From Chloroflexota bacterium (GTDB lineage Bacteria > Chloroflexota > Dehalococcoidia > Lucifugimonadales > QGNO01), in contig QGNO01000001.1 in assembly GCA_003228195.2 (NCBI GenBank), positions 1 to 64,000 of the forward strand: DNA of 64,000 bases, in the 5' to 3' direction. Positions within the stretch are counted from its first letter, which is position 1; each line of letters begins with the position of its first letter. Positions 19,508 to 28,007 of this stretch are shown in pieces. Made by a program: the position numbers and the translations under genes. The notes beneath the pieces were generated by a model that was not told the DNA's origin, did not search any database, and saw nothing but the letters and a program-made list of their open reading frames with translations.

Positions 19508-19844
19508 GGGAAACTTTGCCAACTTCGTTAACGTAGTGAGTAATCAGGGTCTTGGCGTTGTTTTTATATATCACTTCTCTCAAGGCCAATGAGGCAGTTC
19601 CTGAATTTAGTCGTAGTACAGTTCCGATTGCTACATACAGGACATCCACTGCTTCATTGGCGATTCGCTCATCACTTTCATTTAGAACCGAGTAATTTAA
19701 CTCTCTAACCTCTTCTTCTTGAATAGGTATACGACTAAGGAGTTCTTTTTGTGTTATTTCCCCCGTGATTCCAAAGCGGTTATGAAATGACTGAACCGAT
19801 TCGGAAAGTTTGGAGATTAGATCTTGTACCTCAGTGATTGTCAT
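19497..19844 (-). CDS. MazG-like nucleotide pyrophosphohydrolase
   Basis: The 115-residue all-alpha protein has the metal-binding pattern of the MazG/HisE/dUTPase-like superfamily. EEEVRELN supplies the first acidic cluster and NEAVDVLYVAIG the ExxD motif in the following helix. Such enzymes hydrolyse NTPs or phosphoribosyl-ATP to the monophosphate and PPi. The substrate cannot be read from sequence. It lies about 100 bases downstream of ggt on the same strand and may be the last gene of that unit. Confidence 0.8.
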   Translation of the reverse strand: MTITEVQDLISKLSESVQSFHNRFGITGEITQKELLSRIPIQEEEVRELNYSVLNESDERIANEAVDVLYVAIGTVLRLNSGTASLALREVIYKNNAKTLITHYVNEVGKVSRRP

Positions 19845-19946
19845 GGTGCCCTCTAGTTATTGTGGGAGTTCTTGGTTGTCTGCTCGTTGCTTCTGGACGG
19901 GAGTGTGCATTGAATCTGCCAAAATGGAGCAGCCGTCTCTTATAGT

Positions 19947-21734
19947 TTAGCGCCCCATCGCGTATCCCTCGCGACGGGCATCTGCTCCTCCTATGATAAT
20001 GCCCTTATCTCTGTCAATCTGAATTGCACATACGTTCCCAACTCGACCCGTCCATTCTTCCCAGACATCTATCTTATGCCCGCGGGCTTTAAGGTTTTCA
20101 ATTACGTCTGCCTCTATACGTGCTTCTGCTGCAGCTTGGCCGGGATAGTATGAATGGGGCCAAAATGAGCTAGGAAAACTAAAAGTTGCAACCCTAGGGG
20201 CCTCTACGGCCTCCTGCGGGTTCATTCCAAATTCGACCATGTTAAGTAGTGATTGCACCATAGACTGACACTGTGTGTCGCCACCAGGAGTTCCGTAGGC
20301 CATCCAGAACTGCCCATTCTTGAACGCCATTGCCGGATTAGGGGTTAGCCGAGGACGTTTCCCGGGCTGTAGTGAACTGGCGTGTTTAGGATCTAGCCAG
20401 CTTTGTGATCCTCTTGCGGACGCGATCATTCCGAGTCCGGGAACTATTGGGGCCCCGTAGATGCCATCGCTTGGCGTGATGGAAAAAGCGTTGCCCCAGC
20501 GGTCGACGGTGCATGCGTAGCTAGTGTCAGGTTGAAGAGGTCCGTCCTTTTGTGCCGGAGATCGAGGGATTCCACTTCTGTTATCTCCTTGGTATGGCCA
20601 AGGATCCCCTGCTGCCGGCATTTCAGGGAAAGCATTCATCATGTCTATGGTTTGGTGCCTCATGGCGGCGTATCCCTTCGATGTCAGACCATTAATTGGA
20701 ACGTCAACAAATTCAGGATCACCATAGAAGGCTTCCCGGTCAGCGAATGACAACTTCAACGCTTCGATTATCACGTGGAGATAGTCGGCACTATTGTGCC
20801 CCATCGATTTTAGATCAAAGGATTCAAGAATTTGTAGCGCTTGGATGTTAACCGGTCCTTGAGACCATGGCCCACAAGTTCTAATTTCAACATCTCGAAA
20901 GTGACCGGTAGTTGGGGGCTCAATTAGTACTCTATAGGATGCCATGTCAGCCATACTGAGTAACCCACCTTGTGACTGTATGAAATCAGTGATTTCTTTG
21001 GCAATCTCGCCTTTGTAAAAAAAATCTCGAGTCGCTTCAAGTGCCGCTTCCCGTCCTTTGTTTGACTTGGACCTTTCTACAGCAATTAGCCTTGAGAAGG
21101 TTTTAGCAAGATCTTTTTGAAATATCACTTGTCCAATCGCTGGCACTTTACCATCAGGCATGAAAATGCTATTCGTAGATGGCCAAGTGTGAATGTTGCC
21201 CTCTGCACCCTGAGTCCCACTTCCAGTCCGTAATTCGAACGCCGTAGTTTGTGCCGTCCCAATTTCTAGGGCCTCTTTCAACGAAATTGAAGTTGGGAAT
21301 CCAGTTTCGGCAAGCTCTAGCGCAGGCGTTACAATTTGCTCAAAGGACATACTGCCATATTTTTTCAGTGCAGAGAAGTATGCATCTGGGGCTCCGGGAG
21401 TTATGCATTGCAGGACCCCTGAACGTATCTCTCCTCCAGAATGCGAGTTGAAATATTCAATATTTGCTGCGCTAGGCCAGCGACCTAGACCATCGATACT
21501 GACGGTTTCTCCGCGATCAGCCCTATGGATGATCATCGGCGCTACTCCTCCAAAGCTTACCCAATGTGGGAGTACTGTGCCTAAGACGATGCCGGCTGCA
21601 ACTCCCGCATCAATGGCATTTCCGCCTTGTTCTAAGATGCGATAACCAGCTGCAGTTGCGAGCCAGTGTCCGGAAGACACCATATGAGTTGTCCCAGTAA
21701 TTGCGGGTCTGTAAGAAGTTAGCCCAGAAGGCAA
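19947..21734 (-). CDS. Gamma-glutamyltransferase family protein
   Basis: The 595-residue Ntn-hydrolase-type enzyme has the N-terminal part typical of GGT (SGHWLATAAGYRILEQGGNA). The autoprocessing/nucleophile Thr region is DTSYACTVDRWGNAFS, and GTPGGDTQCQSMVQSLLNM marks the small subunit. GGT cleaves the gamma-glutamyl bond of glutathione and related peptides. No obvious signal peptide is seen, so it may act in the cytoplasm. It follows pxpC by 54 bases; together with pxpABC this suggests gamma-glutamyl/5-oxoproline recycling to glutamate. Confidence 0.9.
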   Translation of the reverse strand: MPSGLTSYRPAITGTTHMVSSGHWLATAAGYRILEQGGNAIDAGVAAGIVLGTVLPHWVSFGGVAPMIIHRADRGETVSIDGLGRWPSAANIEYFNSHSGGEIRSGVLQCITPGAPDAYFSALKKYGSMSFEQIVTPALELAETGFPTSISLKEALEIGTAQTTAFELRTGSGTQGAEGNIHTWPSTNSIFMPDGKVPAIGQVIFQKDLAKTFSRLIAVERSKSNKGREAALEATRDFFYKGEIAKEITDFIQSQGGLLSMADMASYRVLIEPPTTGHFRDVEIRTCGPWSQGPVNIQALQILESFDLKSMGHNSADYLHVIIEALKLSFADREAFYGDPEFVDVPINGLTSKGYAAMRHQTIDMMNAFPEMPAAGDPWPYQGDNRSGIPRSPAQKDGPLQPDTSYACTVDRWGNAFSITPSDGIYGAPIVPGLGMIASARGSQSWLDPKHASSLQPGKRPRLTPNPAMAFKNGQFWMAYGTPGGDTQCQSMVQSLLNMVEFGMNPQEAVEAPRVATFSFPSSFWPHSYYPGQAAAEARIEADVIENLKARGHKIDVWEEWTGRVGNVCAIQIDRDKGIIIGGADARREGYAMGR

Positions 21735-21788
21735 TTTCCGCCTCCAAAAAACAATTTTGGCTGATGGTAGGCTTCTAAGAGGGCAGTG

Positions 21789-22904
21789 TCAAGTGAAGTT
21801 TTGTTCCTCGACTTTCACATTGAAACTAAAAGAATGCCCATTTACCTTGGCGTGGATGGTAGTGCGTTTTGAAGATGGAGCGGCCTCAGGTGATAATCTG
21901 GTTTCAACGGCGTAGTTTTCATTGTCTAAGGATACGGTGAAATGCTGTTTCGAAAAGAAGGAGGGTGCTAACTGCGCAACTCTTTTGATAATATCCGCTT
22001 CTTTCATTAATTTCCCTAAACTTCTATTCACGGTTGTTTTGCGGAATTGAATAATGTCCCCTGGCGCCGCTTGGGCAAGCGCAGCTATGTCGGAACTAAT
22101 CACAGTTCCTATTTTGGTATAGCCCCCGGTAGTACCTCTATCAGACATAAGAATGATCGGAAGTCCATCACCGGTTACTTGGATGGCTCCGAAAGGAATT
22201 CCATCTGAGATAATGTCCGCCCCTCGTTTATGTTGAACTTTCGGCCCTGTCAATCTGTAGCCTATTCGATCGGATTGAGTGGTAATCTCATATTCGGATT
22301 TAAACAGTGTATTAATACCTTTTTCAGTGAATGCATTATCTTGCGGCCCCAAGATCACATCTAGTTTGTGAGAATGTCCGTATTGCGGGACGAACTTTTG
22401 TGGTAAATAACGCCCCTCTATTCGACTTGGCACGGGCGAATTTGAAAGTACGTCACCAGTTGATAGTTGTCGTCCATGGAACCCACCGATTTTCGCTCTA
22501 GTATAGGTCGAGCGACTACCCAAAATAGGCTCGACATTTATTCCTCCAGCCACTGATAGGTATGCTCTCGCACCATCCTTGATGTCCCCAAAGGTTAGGA
22601 TAGAGCCTTGTTGCGCAACAGTTGCCTCCCACATTGGTATGGGTTCGCCATCTAACGCAGGACTTAGATTACCCCCTGTAATAGCTATAAGGTTATCGTT
22701 GACAAATTTGAGATCTGGGCCTACCAGAGTTATTTCCAGACCTGCTTGATATTGCTCATTGCCTACCAGCAGGTTCGCTATCCTTAATGAGAATAGATCC
22801 ATTGCCCCAGAGACTGGTACTCCGTAACGCTGATATCCGTAACGACCTAAATCTTGGATAGTTGTGAACAGCCCCCCAGCAATAACCTCTATGAATTTGT
22901 TCAT
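21789..22904 (-). CDS. pxpC: 5-oxoprolinase subunit C
   Basis: The 371-residue product belongs to the family once called biotin-dependent carboxyltransferase/KipA. The N-terminus is GGLFTTIQDLGRYGYQRYGV followed by PVSGAMDLFSLRIAN, and SDRGTTGGYTKIGTVIS lies further on. PxpC works with PxpA and PxpB in ATP-dependent opening of 5-oxoproline to glutamate. Its start overlaps the pxpB stop by four bases. The C-terminal 80 or so residues look like a less conserved extension. Confidence 0.92.
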   Translation of the reverse strand: MNKFIEVIAGGLFTTIQDLGRYGYQRYGVPVSGAMDLFSLRIANLLVGNEQYQAGLEITLVGPDLKFVNDNLIAITGGNLSPALDGEPIPMWEATVAQQGSILTFGDIKDGARAYLSVAGGINVEPILGSRSTYTRAKIGGFHGRQLSTGDVLSNSPVPSRIEGRYLPQKFVPQYGHSHKLDVILGPQDNAFTEKGINTLFKSEYEITTQSDRIGYRLTGPKVQHKRGADIISDGIPFGAIQVTGDGLPIILMSDRGTTGGYTKIGTVISSDIAALAQAAPGDIIQFRKTTVNRSLGKLMKEADIIKRVAQLAPSFFSKQHFTVSLDNENYAVETRLSPEAAPSSKRTTIHAKVNGHSFSFNVKVEEQNFT

Positions 22905-23617
22905 TGGTTTGTTTGCTCGAATTCAAGTTGGTTATTTTCGCTTGCTATTCGTTCGTATTCCTCGGAAGAGATTGGGGTAAATCTTATATAGTCGCCTGGT
23001 TCAACTATTACCGGTGGGTTTTTCGTGGGGTCAAATAGTTTGACAGGAGTTCGTCCTATAAGCTGCCATCCGCCGGGACTTTCAATGGGATAAATCCCTG
23101 TTTGTTGTTCCGCGATGCCAACCGATCCCGCAGGAATTTCAGTTCTGGGTGTTTGTAATCTAGGTGTCACTATTCTGTCTGACAGCCCTCCCAAATATGT
23201 AAAACCAGGAGTGAAGCCCATTGCGTAAACGAGATAATCGTTACTTGAATGGATATCTATTACCTCTAGTTCCGTAAGTCCGTTGAATTGGGCCACGTAA
23301 CTCAATTCGGGCCCATAATTACCCCCATAAACAGTAGGTATTTCTATTGTTCTAGGTGATTCTACAACGGAATCGTTTATGGCTTTTCCGAGCTCTTTTA
23401 TCTTAATTGTTAAATCATTCAACGAGGAGATTAATGGGTCATAATTAATCAGGATCGAACAGTAAGCGGGTACGATGTCCAGAACCGCTGGAATCTGTTG
23501 TTTTTCTAAAGCGATGGCTAAGTTTCGAACAGTTAAGTTAATTTCTGGGGATATTGTGTCACCGACTTTAATAGCAAGTGCCCTGTCTCCAGCGGGGGCG
23601 ATAGTTAGTCGGGGCAT
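22901..23617 (-). CDS. pxpB: 5-oxoprolinase subunit B (KipI family)
   Basis: The 238-residue product has the KipI/PxpB features: APAGDRALAIKVGD near the N-terminus, MGFTPGFTYLGGLSDRIVTP in the middle, and IYPIESPGGWQLIGRTP followed by LFDP. It is the partner of PxpC in the 5-oxoprolinase complex. It lies three bases after pxpA and overlaps pxpC by four bases, so the three genes are coupled. Confidence 0.93.
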   Translation of the reverse strand: MPRLTIAPAGDRALAIKVGDTISPEINLTVRNLAIALEKQQIPAVLDIVPAYCSILINYDPLISSLNDLTIKIKELGKAINDSVVESPRTIEIPTVYGGNYGPELSYVAQFNGLTELEVIDIHSSNDYLVYAMGFTPGFTYLGGLSDRIVTPRLQTPRTEIPAGSVGIAEQQTGIYPIESPGGWQLIGRTPVKLFDPTKNPPVIVEPGDYIRFTPISSEEYERIASENNQLEFEQTNQ

Positions 23618-23620
23618 TGA

Positions 23621-24388
23621 TTATATTATCTCACTCAGGTTTGTTATATTGACCCCGACAGACTCCAGCCCCGATTTGACAGCCTTCGCCATTTCTATTG
23701 CCCCTGGAGTATCTCCGTGAAGACAAAGTGTATCGGCTCTTATACTCACATCTTCGCCGGTTATGGCTTTCACTTTTCCTTCTGTAACCATCTGGATGCT
23801 TCTCTCAACCACCTCTGCCAAGTCGTGTATAATAGATCCAGGCTTTGATCTCGATACTAGGGTTCCGTCTGCGTTCAATGCCCTGTCTGCGAATGCCTCC
23901 TCAGCCACTTTAAGCCCCATGCTCCGGGCTAAATCGGCCCATGGACTACCAGCCAATACGATTATAATCATCTCGGGGTCCGTTCCTAGAACGGCTTCAT
24001 TAATAGCCTTCGCTAAGTCAGTATTATCAACAGCCATATTGTACATTGCGCCGTGCGGCTTCACATGTTGTAGCCGGTAACTTTTTGTGAATGCTTGCAA
24101 TGCCCCTATTTGATAAGCAACGTCGTTATGTGCTTCTGTGGGTGTCACTGACATATTACGACGTCCAAAGCCTTGTAGATCTGGAAATCCGGGATGCGCT
24201 CCAACGGCGACCCTATGTTTCTCAGCGAGCTCTACCGTGTATCGCATTGATTGCGGGTCTCCAGCATGGAACCCGCATGCGACACTCGCAGACGTGATGT
24301 ATTTGATCACCTCTTCATCACAGCCTAGCTTGTATTGGCCGAAGCTTTCTCCCATGTCGCAATTGAAATCAACTACTACTGTCATCAC
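23621..24388 (-). CDS. pxpA: 5-oxoprolinase subunit A (LamB/YcsF family)
   Basis: The 255-residue product matches PxpA along its whole length: DFNCDMGESFGQYKLG, VACGFHAGDPQSMR, VGAHPGFPDLQGFGRR, VKPHGAMYNM and LCLHGDTPGA. The family is a metal-dependent TIM-barrel partner of PxpB/PxpC converting 5-oxoproline to glutamate with ATP. It is the first gene of a - strand unit that continues with pxpB, pxpC and ggt, and it diverges from the decarboxylase genes at 24.5 kb. Confidence 0.94.
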   Translation of the reverse strand: MMTVVVDFNCDMGESFGQYKLGCDEEVIKYITSASVACGFHAGDPQSMRYTVELAEKHRVAVGAHPGFPDLQGFGRRNMSVTPTEAHNDVAYQIGALQAFTKSYRLQHVKPHGAMYNMAVDNTDLAKAINEAVLGTDPEMIIIVLAGSPWADLARSMGLKVAEEAFADRALNADGTLVSRSKPGSIIHDLAEVVERSIQMVTEGKVKAITGEDVSIRADTLCLHGDTPGAIEMAKAVKSGLESVGVNITNLSEII

Positions 24389-24522
24389 GCCTCCGTTATC
24401 GTGGTTCGCCTAGCGAGCTGACACGAATCACTGTATCGTAATGCCGTCAGCTGGTTATATACTATCAGCATAGCATTTTTGGTTGACTATAAGTTTTGGC
24501 TTGAGAGGTAAGCCGATTCAAA

Positions 24523-24771
24523 ATGAAAATTGAGGGAATTGAGCAAGCTATAGAAGTGACCTTACTAGGTCTTTCCACTGCTTTCGTGGGAGTAATTGGG
24601 CTGATGGGGTTGATATTCGTTATAGGGCGGCTCCTTGATTCAGAATGGTTCAAGACCAGAATTTTCAACTATATGGGAAAACGGGCTGAGGAAAAAGGAA
24701 TGGCGGCCGCTTTGGGTGTTGGATTGTTGGTGGCTCAACAGAAACAAGAAACACCAGACGATAGCCGATAG
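24523..24771 (+). CDS. OadG-like gamma subunit of a sodium-pumping decarboxylase
   Basis: This small 82-residue protein has one hydrophobic helix near the N-terminus (about residues 16-38, FVGVIGLMGLIFVIGRLL) and a charged C-terminal part. It lies nine bases before an unmistakable OadB-type gene, the standard place for the gamma (OadG/MmdD) subunit that anchors the soluble parts to the membrane. The sequence itself is weakly conserved, so the call rests on size, topology and neighbours. Confidence 0.75.
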   Translation: MKIEGIEQAIEVTLLGLSTAFVGVIGLMGLIFVIGRLLDSEWFKTRIFNYMGKRAEEKGMAAALGVGLLVAQQKQETPDDSR

Positions 24772-24779
24772 GAATTGAT

Positions 24780-25958
24780 GTGCTGGGCCTTACTCAATAT
24801 ATAAATCAGACGGGTTTCTTTAATCTATCTTTAGGGAACCTGCTGCTAATTTTGGTCGGATTAGTTTTTATATACTTGGCCATTGCGAAGAAAACAGAAC
24901 CCTACGAGTTGTTGCCTATAGGTTTTGGAATAATACTTGCGAACCTACCGCTAAACACTTTGACCCAAATAGCAGATGGAGATCCTATGGCTCCAATCGC
25001 CCTGCAGAAGTCAGGTATTCTGGGGCTCACTTTCCACTTTGCGCTGTCCTTTTGGAATATATTGCCACCGTTGATCTTTTTGGGACTCGGCGCACTCACA
25101 GATTTTACACCGATTATTGCTAAGCCGAAGACGTTGCTGTTGGGAGCTGCTGCTCAGATCGGGATTTTCGTAGCGTTCTGGGGAGCTTTATTTATTAGTG
25201 TGGTTCCAGCACTCGGAGTCAAATTCTCTATTGAAGAAGCTGCAGCAATAAGTATTATTGGCGGAGCTGATGGACCAACCACAATATTTCTCTCAGCGAT
25301 ACTCGCTCCCGATTTATTGGGCAGAACGGCTGTAGTAGCTTACTCTTACATGGCAGGCTTGGTGTTCATACAGCCGCCATTAATGAGACTGCTTACTAGT
25401 AGAAAAGAAAGGCAGATCGTAATGTCACCGCCGAGAGAAGTTTCCAGGGTTGAAAAACTAACATTTCCGATAGTTGGAATGATAATTATTATACTTTTAG
25501 TCCCGAATGCCGCACCATTGATCGGAATGTTTATGCTCGGCAATATCATGGCTGTTAGCGGTGTTGTGCCAAGGCTTAGTAGTGCCGCATCTAATGAAGT
25601 CATAAATGTAGTTACTATATTCTTGATGGTGACGGTGGGATCGCAGCTTTCTGCTGAAAGAGTGCTTCATATTGAAACACTGGCAATACTTGCGCTTGGT
25701 CTGATTGCATTAGCGTTTGGAACCACTGGCGGTATAGTTTTAGCGAAGGTTATCAATTTGCTATCGAAAGAGAAGATAAATCCATTGATAGGTGCAGCCG
25801 GCGTATCGGCCGTTCCGATGGCGGCTAGGATTGCCCATTCAGAAGGGCAGAAGGCGAATCCAGAAAACTTTCTTTTACCTCATGCCATGGGGCCTAATGT
25901 TGCTGGGGTGATTGGATCAGCTGTTGTGGCCGGAGTTTTCACCTCACTGTTGGGTTAA
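24780..25958 (+). CDS. Sodium-transporting decarboxylase beta subunit (OadB family)
   Basis: This 392-residue polytopic membrane protein carries the family signature IIGGADGPTTIFLSA, with the Asp used in sodium transport, and the C-terminal HAMGPNVAGVIGSAVVAGV. The family decarboxylates carboxybiotin and couples this to Na+ export in oxaloacetate, methylmalonyl-CoA or glutaconyl-CoA decarboxylases. The start is GTG 24780 after GGAATTG. The biotin carrier gene follows two bases later. No alpha (carboxyltransferase) gene is adjacent, so the substrate is undetermined. Confidence 0.93.
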   Translation: MLGLTQYINQTGFFNLSLGNLLLILVGLVFIYLAIAKKTEPYELLPIGFGIILANLPLNTLTQIADGDPMAPIALQKSGILGLTFHFALSFWNILPPLIFLGLGALTDFTPIIAKPKTLLLGAAAQIGIFVAFWGALFISVVPALGVKFSIEEAAAISIIGGADGPTTIFLSAILAPDLLGRTAVVAYSYMAGLVFIQPPLMRLLTSRKERQIVMSPPREVSRVEKLTFPIVGMIIIILLVPNAAPLIGMFMLGNIMAVSGVVPRLSSAASNEVINVVTIFLMVTVGSQLSAERVLHIETLAILALGLIALAFGTTGGIVLAKVINLLSKEKINPLIGAAGVSAVPMAARIAHSEGQKANPENFLLPHAMGPNVAGVIGSAVVAGVFTSLLG

Positions 25959-25960
25959 TA

Positions 25961-26350
25961 ATGAATAAACGGGTTAGGGTCAAAGTTCGCGATAAGTGGT
26001 ATGAAGTAGAGTTAAGCGGAAATTTGGCTAACCCCATTAAGGTGTTGGTTGATGGTGATCCTGTAGAGGTGTTTGTAGAAGGTCTTCATGAAAACGAAAT
26101 TCCGGAAACGTACTCTGCAGTAACTGGGGCCGACACAATAACAGAAGTCAGATCGCCTATGCCTGGATTGATAGTGTCCGTTAATGTTGAAATAGGGCAG
26201 AAAGTGCAACAGGGTGAAGCCCTGTGTGTTCTTGAGGCGATAAAACTACAGCAGGCGATAAGATCGCCAGTTGGGGCAGTGGTGCGGGCAATACATGTCG
26301 CCGTCAATCAGGAAGTATCCGTCGGGACCTCGTTGATAGATCTAATTTAA
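25961..26350 (+). CDS. Biotin/lipoyl-attachment carrier protein
   Basis: The 129-residue product has a C-terminal biotinyl domain (PMPGLIVSVNVEIGQKVQQG ... IRSPVGAVVRAIHVAVNQEV). The acceptor Lys is in LEAIKLQQ, where the usual motif is EAMKM, so both flanking Met are changed. The N-terminal half is short and charged. It follows the OadB-type gene by two bases and probably carries CO2 to it. The stop overlaps the convergent EamA gene stop. Confidence 0.88.
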   Translation: MNKRVRVKVRDKWYEVELSGNLANPIKVLVDGDPVEVFVEGLHENEIPETYSAVTGADTITEVRSPMPGLIVSVNVEIGQKVQQGEALCVLEAIKLQQAIRSPVGAVVRAIHVAVNQEVSVGTSLIDLI

Positions 26351-27258
26351 CTCCCAAGCTTTTGAGTCCTCCCGTGCTTTATAGCCGTATATATTCCGGA
26401 AAGTATCAAGAATCCGCCTAGAATAGTGGATAAACTAGGAGTTTCTGATAGGAATATTGCGGCAGCGCCTGTAGCAAGAACAGGCTCCGCCATAACTGCA
26501 ATTGCGACAGTAGTAGCCGTCACATGGCCGAGCGACCAATTTAACAGTGAGTGTCCTATCGCCTGCGGAACTAATCCTAAGATTAATATCCACAAGTATG
26601 TTTCTGCAGAGTAACCCGTAAAAGAGACTTCCATAATTAGAGTTATTGCAAATAGGATAAAGGTAGCACCTGTATACACTAGAGAGTTGTATGTTAATGA
26701 GGGGACGTGGCTCCGTAATCTTCGCCCGGCCAACATATAACCGGCAACTGAGAGGGCACCAAGAAATGCAAGGAAGTCACCGGCTAGCGCTGTCCCACTA
26801 CCTGAATCGCCGATCGCAATTACGCCTCCCCCCACAATTCCAATGCCTGTTCCAATTACAGTATGTCTGTGGATTGGCTCTTTGAATAAACCTCTTGATG
26901 CGATCGATAGTATGAAAGGGCTTGTAGTAACTAACACTACTGAGCTGGCTACTGACGTGTATTCAAGGGACAGAATCCAAGCCCAGAAGTGCATGGAAAG
27001 GCAAATTGCAGATATCACGATAATTGGCATGTCTCGTTTGGTAATGCGTGATAAGTAGTTAGTTCCATGCCTGTACCACGAACCCATAGCTATGCCGAGC
27101 ATAACCGAAGCACCAATCGCCATTCTATAAGAAGCTATAATTAAGGGTGGAGCATCAGCGAGACGAATGAATAGTGCAGCCGAAGACACCGATATTACTC
27201 CGATGATTATCCCAACATTCAGGTTTGAGTTAATGGGTTTGTATCGCAAGCTATCCAA
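26347..27258 (-). CDS. EamA/DMT-superfamily transporter
   Basis: The 303-residue product has about ten predicted transmembrane helices in two repeated halves, as in EamA-type drug/metabolite transporters. The N-terminal repeat contains SAALFIRLADAPPLIIASYR and the C-terminal one a conserved EPVLATGAAAIFLSE segment. These proteins export amino acids or other small metabolites; the substrate is unknown. It is the last gene of a - strand run including alaX and the D-aminoacylase homologue. Confidence 0.88.
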   Translation of the reverse strand: MDSLRYKPINSNLNVGIIIGVISVSSAALFIRLADAPPLIIASYRMAIGASVMLGIAMGSWYRHGTNYLSRITKRDMPIIVISAICLSMHFWAWILSLEYTSVASSVVLVTTSPFILSIASRGLFKEPIHRHTVIGTGIGIVGGGVIAIGDSGSGTALAGDFLAFLGALSVAGYMLAGRRLRSHVPSLTYNSLVYTGATFILFAITLIMEVSFTGYSAETYLWILILGLVPQAIGHSLLNWSLGHVTATTVAIAVMAEPVLATGAAAIFLSETPSLSTILGGFLILSGIYTAIKHGRTQKLGS

Positions 27259-27293
27259 CCTACAACATAGAACGTGCGTTTGTTCGGGACATA

Positions 27294-28007
27294 TTACTTG
27301 TCAGCTATTTCTATTCGTAGCCGTTTATTGATTCGCCCCTTACTTTCATGGCCTACGACTCGTATTAGTCCGACCTCTGTAGTGTTGGCTACGTGTGTGC
27401 CGCCATCTGCTTGCATGTCAAGGTTATGTATGTTGACCACTCGGATCTGTTTTATATCAGTGGGCAAAAGGTTGATTTTAGTGCGTATAAGGTCTGGAAT
27501 TTTCATCGCCTGTTCACGTTCAAGGAAATCTGTAGATACTGGTCTCGAAGCGGCTACTTCGGCATTAACCTTTTGTTCTACATCCTTAGCGAAATCGGCG
27601 GACATGTGCTCCAACTCGAAGTCCATTCGTGCCTTCAGTGGCTGCATGTCTCCTCCTGTTACCAGTGCCCCATAGTCTCTCCATATTATCCCACAAAGGA
27701 TATGCAGACCGGTGTGCGTTCGCATTAGTTGATAGCGCCTTCCCCAGTTTATTACCCCGGTAATTTCTGTGCCTATTTCTGGTGTTTCTCCATCAATTAC
27801 ATGGATGAGGCTAGCATAATTCCGCTTTATTCTTGTGACGGAATATTCGATGGATCCAGCTTTCAGGATTCCCTCATCACTGGGCTGGCCGCCGCCACCC
27901 GGGTAGAAGGCAGACTGATGTAATATCACTCCACCGTCCACTTTTTCGACTATTGTTGCGTGGAATTCTTTAAGATAACTGTCCTCGTGGTACAGAGGTC
28001 TAGTCAT
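27294..28007 (-). CDS. AlaX-type alanyl-tRNA editing protein
   Basis: The 237-residue stand-alone editing domain resembles the second half of AlaRS. It has FYPGGGGQPSDEG, the HxxxH zinc motif in RTHTGLHILCG, and QADGGTHVANTTEVG. It would deacylate mischarged Ser- or Gly-tRNA(Ala). In AlaRS the last motif begins CGGTH, whereas here Asp replaces that Cys. The gene overlaps the upstream unknown gene by four bases. Confidence 0.88.
   Translation of the reverse strand: MTRPLYHEDSYLKEFHATIVEKVDGGVILHQSAFYPGGGGQPSDEGILKAGSIEYSVTRIKRNYASLIHVIDGETPEIGTEITGVINWGRRYQLMRTHTGLHILCGIIWRDYGALVTGGDMQPLKARMDFELEHMSADFAKDVEQKVNAEVAASRPVSTDFLEREQAMKIPDLIRTKINLLPTDIKQIRVVNIHNLDMQADGGTHVANTTEVGLIRVVGHESKGRINKRLRIEIADK

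Noticed and set aside
27294-28007. AlaX as a fragment of a broken alanyl-tRNA synthetase gene
   Set aside because: It has its own start, normal AlaX length and motifs, and no AlaRS sequence flanks it.
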